From: Moringa oleifera
Taxonomy: Eukaryota > Streptophyta > Magnoliopsida > Brassicales > Moringaceae
Assembly: GCA_021397835.1 (NCBI GenBank)
Contig: JAJFZO010000882.1
Span: 2,360,501 to 2,424,500 of the forward strand
Length of the DNA: 64,000 nucleotides
Direction: 5' to 3'
Both the position numbers and the translations under genes were made by a program. The stretch's first letter is position 1. The number at the start of each line of letters is the position of its first letter. The notes below the pieces were generated by a model that was not told where the DNA came from, did no database searches, and saw only the letters and a program-made list of their open reading frames with translations. Positions 62,101 to 64,000 of the stretch are shown here, piece by piece.

Positions 62101-64000
62101 TGCTAAAATTCTTATGTGAGAAGATATCGGTTCTACTTTTATTATTTGGCCATAAGAACAATATTTTTATTGTGCAGATCTACTTTTGAAAATATTAACT
62201 TGTTGGTGGATGGCCTACCTGGAGCCCTTGTGACAGCACTTGTTCTTGGGGCACATGAGTTGGGCCACATTTTAGCGTCCAAGAGCACCGGAGTTAATCT
62301 TGGTGTGCCATACTTCGTTCCTAGTTGGCAGGTGATAAATATGGCGCCGTCTTCTAATTATTAGTTTTTTTTTTTTTTCCTTTTCTTTTGGTTGTCAATA
62401 GTGTCAGATATGGTAAAGGAGTGATAAATGTGGCACCATATTCTAATTATTACTTGTCTTTCCTTTTCTTTTTGCTTGTCAATAGTCTTAGATCTGGTAG
62501 AGGGAATGTCACCTTGTAAAAAGTAAAGCTTGAGTGGACTCTGTGCATTGAAGTACCTTTTCTTTCCATAGGATGGAAGTTCCTTTCCCCGACTTGGTGG
62601 TTCAATTTAGAAAACAAGTTTGATGGAAAATTTACTTTCTGATCATGCTAGATTAATTTCGATTGGCCTAGTTAAATAATTATGGTGTTGAAGAGATCCT
62701 TCAAATCTTTGAAACATAAACTGGTAAATAGACAACACCTTTTCATGGTTCTCTCTTCATGAATTGCTATAATAGGCGACTTGCTCATGGAAGTATATGC
62801 TAAGGTAACTCCTCAAATTCTTAAGCTTAAGAGGCAATAAAACTTTGGGTGCTTGTAGCTCTCTAGATAAGATTTACTTCTTTGAAGTCCATTTGGAATC
62901 ACATCAACTTAATCTGTATGCAATTTGTACAGAGCTTGTCTATCATCACTTCCAGATAGCCATATAAATGGCTGCTTGAATCCCTTTTTTTTTCTTCCCT
63001 GCAATCATGTCTTTTTTTTTTAATTAACATGTCTGGAAAGTCTAATAAACTCTTTTGATGGCAGATAGGCTCATTTGGTGCTATAACAAGGATTAGAAAT
63101 ATTGTATCCAAGCGTGAAGATCTTTTAAAGGTTGCAGCAGCTGGACCTTTAGCTGGGTTTTCGTTGGGTCTTCTTCTATATCTTTTGGGGTTCATAATAC
63201 CTCCTAATGATGGTATTGGCGTTGTTGTTGATGCTTCTGTCTTTCATGAATCTTTCCTTGCAGGGGGTCTTGGTAAGGACTTAAATTATACCTATTTCTT
63301 CAGCGACCCTGTCTTTTATGGTGTCTAGACTGTATATTTCATTGTGGGTGAATCTCAACATGTGTTGTGATCATAGATAATGTTGTCTCAAAGTTTATTT
63401 TCTCTGTAGCTCAGTCTATCAGACATTTATGTTTCTCCCAGAAATTGCATATTTCTTTGTAGCAGTCAGGTTATGATTTGAATTTACCTCTTGTCTAGCT
63501 TTATCAAGCTAGAGAGAGTTCATATTAATTCTGGTTTCTACTTTTGATCTATAGCAAAGCTTCTTCTTGGTGATGTACTGAAGGAAGGAACTCCCATATC
63601 TGTTAACCCACTGGTGATTTGGGCATGGGCTGGACTTCTCATCAATGCTATCAACAGCATTCCTGCTGGGGAGCTAGATGGTGGCCGAATTGCTTTTGCC
63701 ATATGGGGAAGAAAGGTATACCATTCAAGTGCTTAAATTATCAATGGAGATGGAATTGATTCCATACTGATTTGATTTATGTTGATTCTTGTTATGAAAA
63801 AAAAAAAATTCTAACTATTTACTTTGTTTAATTATTACATATTAACATCTTTTCGAAGGATCAGCGTGAATCAAATCAGTAAATGATATTGATATGCTGA
63901 TAAAAGTTTTATTTGATAGGCTTCAGCTCGGTTCACAGCAGCCTCAATTGTCTTGCTGGGGCTATCTTCATTGCTCAATGATGTGGCCTTTTACTGGGTG
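59199..64000 (+). CDS. EGY2: EGY2-like plastid site-2 protease (3' end outside window)
   Basis: Intramembrane zinc metalloprotease of the S2P family in the thylakoid or chloroplast membrane. Exons: 59199-59356, 59436-59520, 60059-60202, 60665-60715, 60806-60916, 61221-61295, 61388-61493, 61609-61702, 62178-62331, 63065-63272, 63555-63715 and 63920 onward, 476 residues so far of an expected 550 or so. Residues 1-60 are basic and S/C-rich, as in a transit peptide (MNLAAGLRGNFCLL). EKREVVCRVTETQTEPDSNN marks EGY2. The first zinc motif HELGH is at residues 301-305, and the second motif NSIPAGELDGG (429-439) supplies the third ligand, D437, so the catalytic site is intact, unlike protease-dead EGY3. 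PYFVPSWQIGSFGAITRIRN favours EGY2 over EGY1. The remaining membrane helices lie beyond the right edge. Confidence 0.94.
62332..62508 (+). repeat. Tandem duplication (2 x ~89 bp) at the donor end of EGY2 intron 9
   Basis: Copy 1 starts exactly at the splice donor (GTGATAAATATGGCGCC, 62332). Copy 2 starts GTGATAAATGTGGCACC at 62421. Both continue through TCTAATTATTA, a T/C-rich run and GTCAATAGT to a GATCTGGTA-like end. Copy 1 has a longer T run. Confidence 0.8.

Noticed and set aside
1..64000. A coordinated novel gene system or biosynthetic cluster
   Set aside because: The ten genes are familiar, unrelated families with independent promoters. I found no shared pathway, unusual fusion or cluster logic. 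Novelty, if any, is in the repeats and duplications.

Overview
This is an ordinary nuclear chromosome segment from a land plant, almost certainly a eudicot. The genes have many short GT-AG introns, the protein families are plant-specific (PIP1 aquaporin, AUX1/LAX, HSPRO, EGY2, SYP3 syntaxin, GT64/EPC1), and the intergenic DNA is extremely AT-rich. The sequence alone does not allow a species call. I see no bacterial, viral or organellar segment, no CRISPR array and no tRNA or rRNA gene.

Ten protein genes can be modelled. Left to right: eIF3 subunit F (minus, 175-3981, 6 exons); PIP1 aquaporin (minus, 7224-8399, 4 exons); GT64 glycosyltransferase EPC1/GMT1 (plus, 14565-18294, 5 exons); plastid-targeted-looking TPR protein (minus, 18918-20585, 2 coding exons); HSPRO/Hs1pro-1-like protein (minus, 22991-24427, one exon); ribosomal stalk protein P0 (minus, 33374-35223, 5 exons); Golgi syntaxin SYP31 (plus, 35897-39491, 6 exons); AUX1/LAX auxin influx carrier (plus, 48917-52567, 8 exons); a small stand-alone WIYLD-domain protein (plus, 55791-58087, 5 exons); and the plastid S2P-like protease EGY2 (plus, from 59199, running off the right edge, 12 exons seen). 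I placed every splice site by hand. Each model keeps one open frame across GT-AG junctions and gives a length normal for its family.

The genes do not form a pathway. They are mostly housekeeping or signalling genes: translation (eIF3F, P0), membrane traffic and sphingolipid glycosylation in the Golgi (SYP31, EPC1), water and auxin transport (PIP1, LAX), plastid function (EGY2, perhaps the TPR protein) and stress response (HSPRO). Their order recalls gene neighbourhoods in Arabidopsis: eIF3F-HSPRO-P0, EPC1-HSPRO and EGY2-SYP31 are near neighbours there on three chromosomes. The window may therefore keep an older gene order.

The long gaps (4.1-7.2, 8.5-14, 24.5-33.3, 39.5-48.9 and 52.6-55.0 kb) hold no convincing genes. 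They hold many diverged copies of one AT-rich dispersed repeat family, in both orientations, with recurring blocks in the same order. Two copies have candidate terminal inverted repeats and one is a large near-palindrome. This unnamed repeat is the most interesting unexplained signal here. A second theme is local tandem duplication of 32-128 bp units inside introns and one 5' leader (eIF3F twice, WIYLD gene, EGY2 twice), including a copied splice donor and a copied upstream ORF in EGY2.
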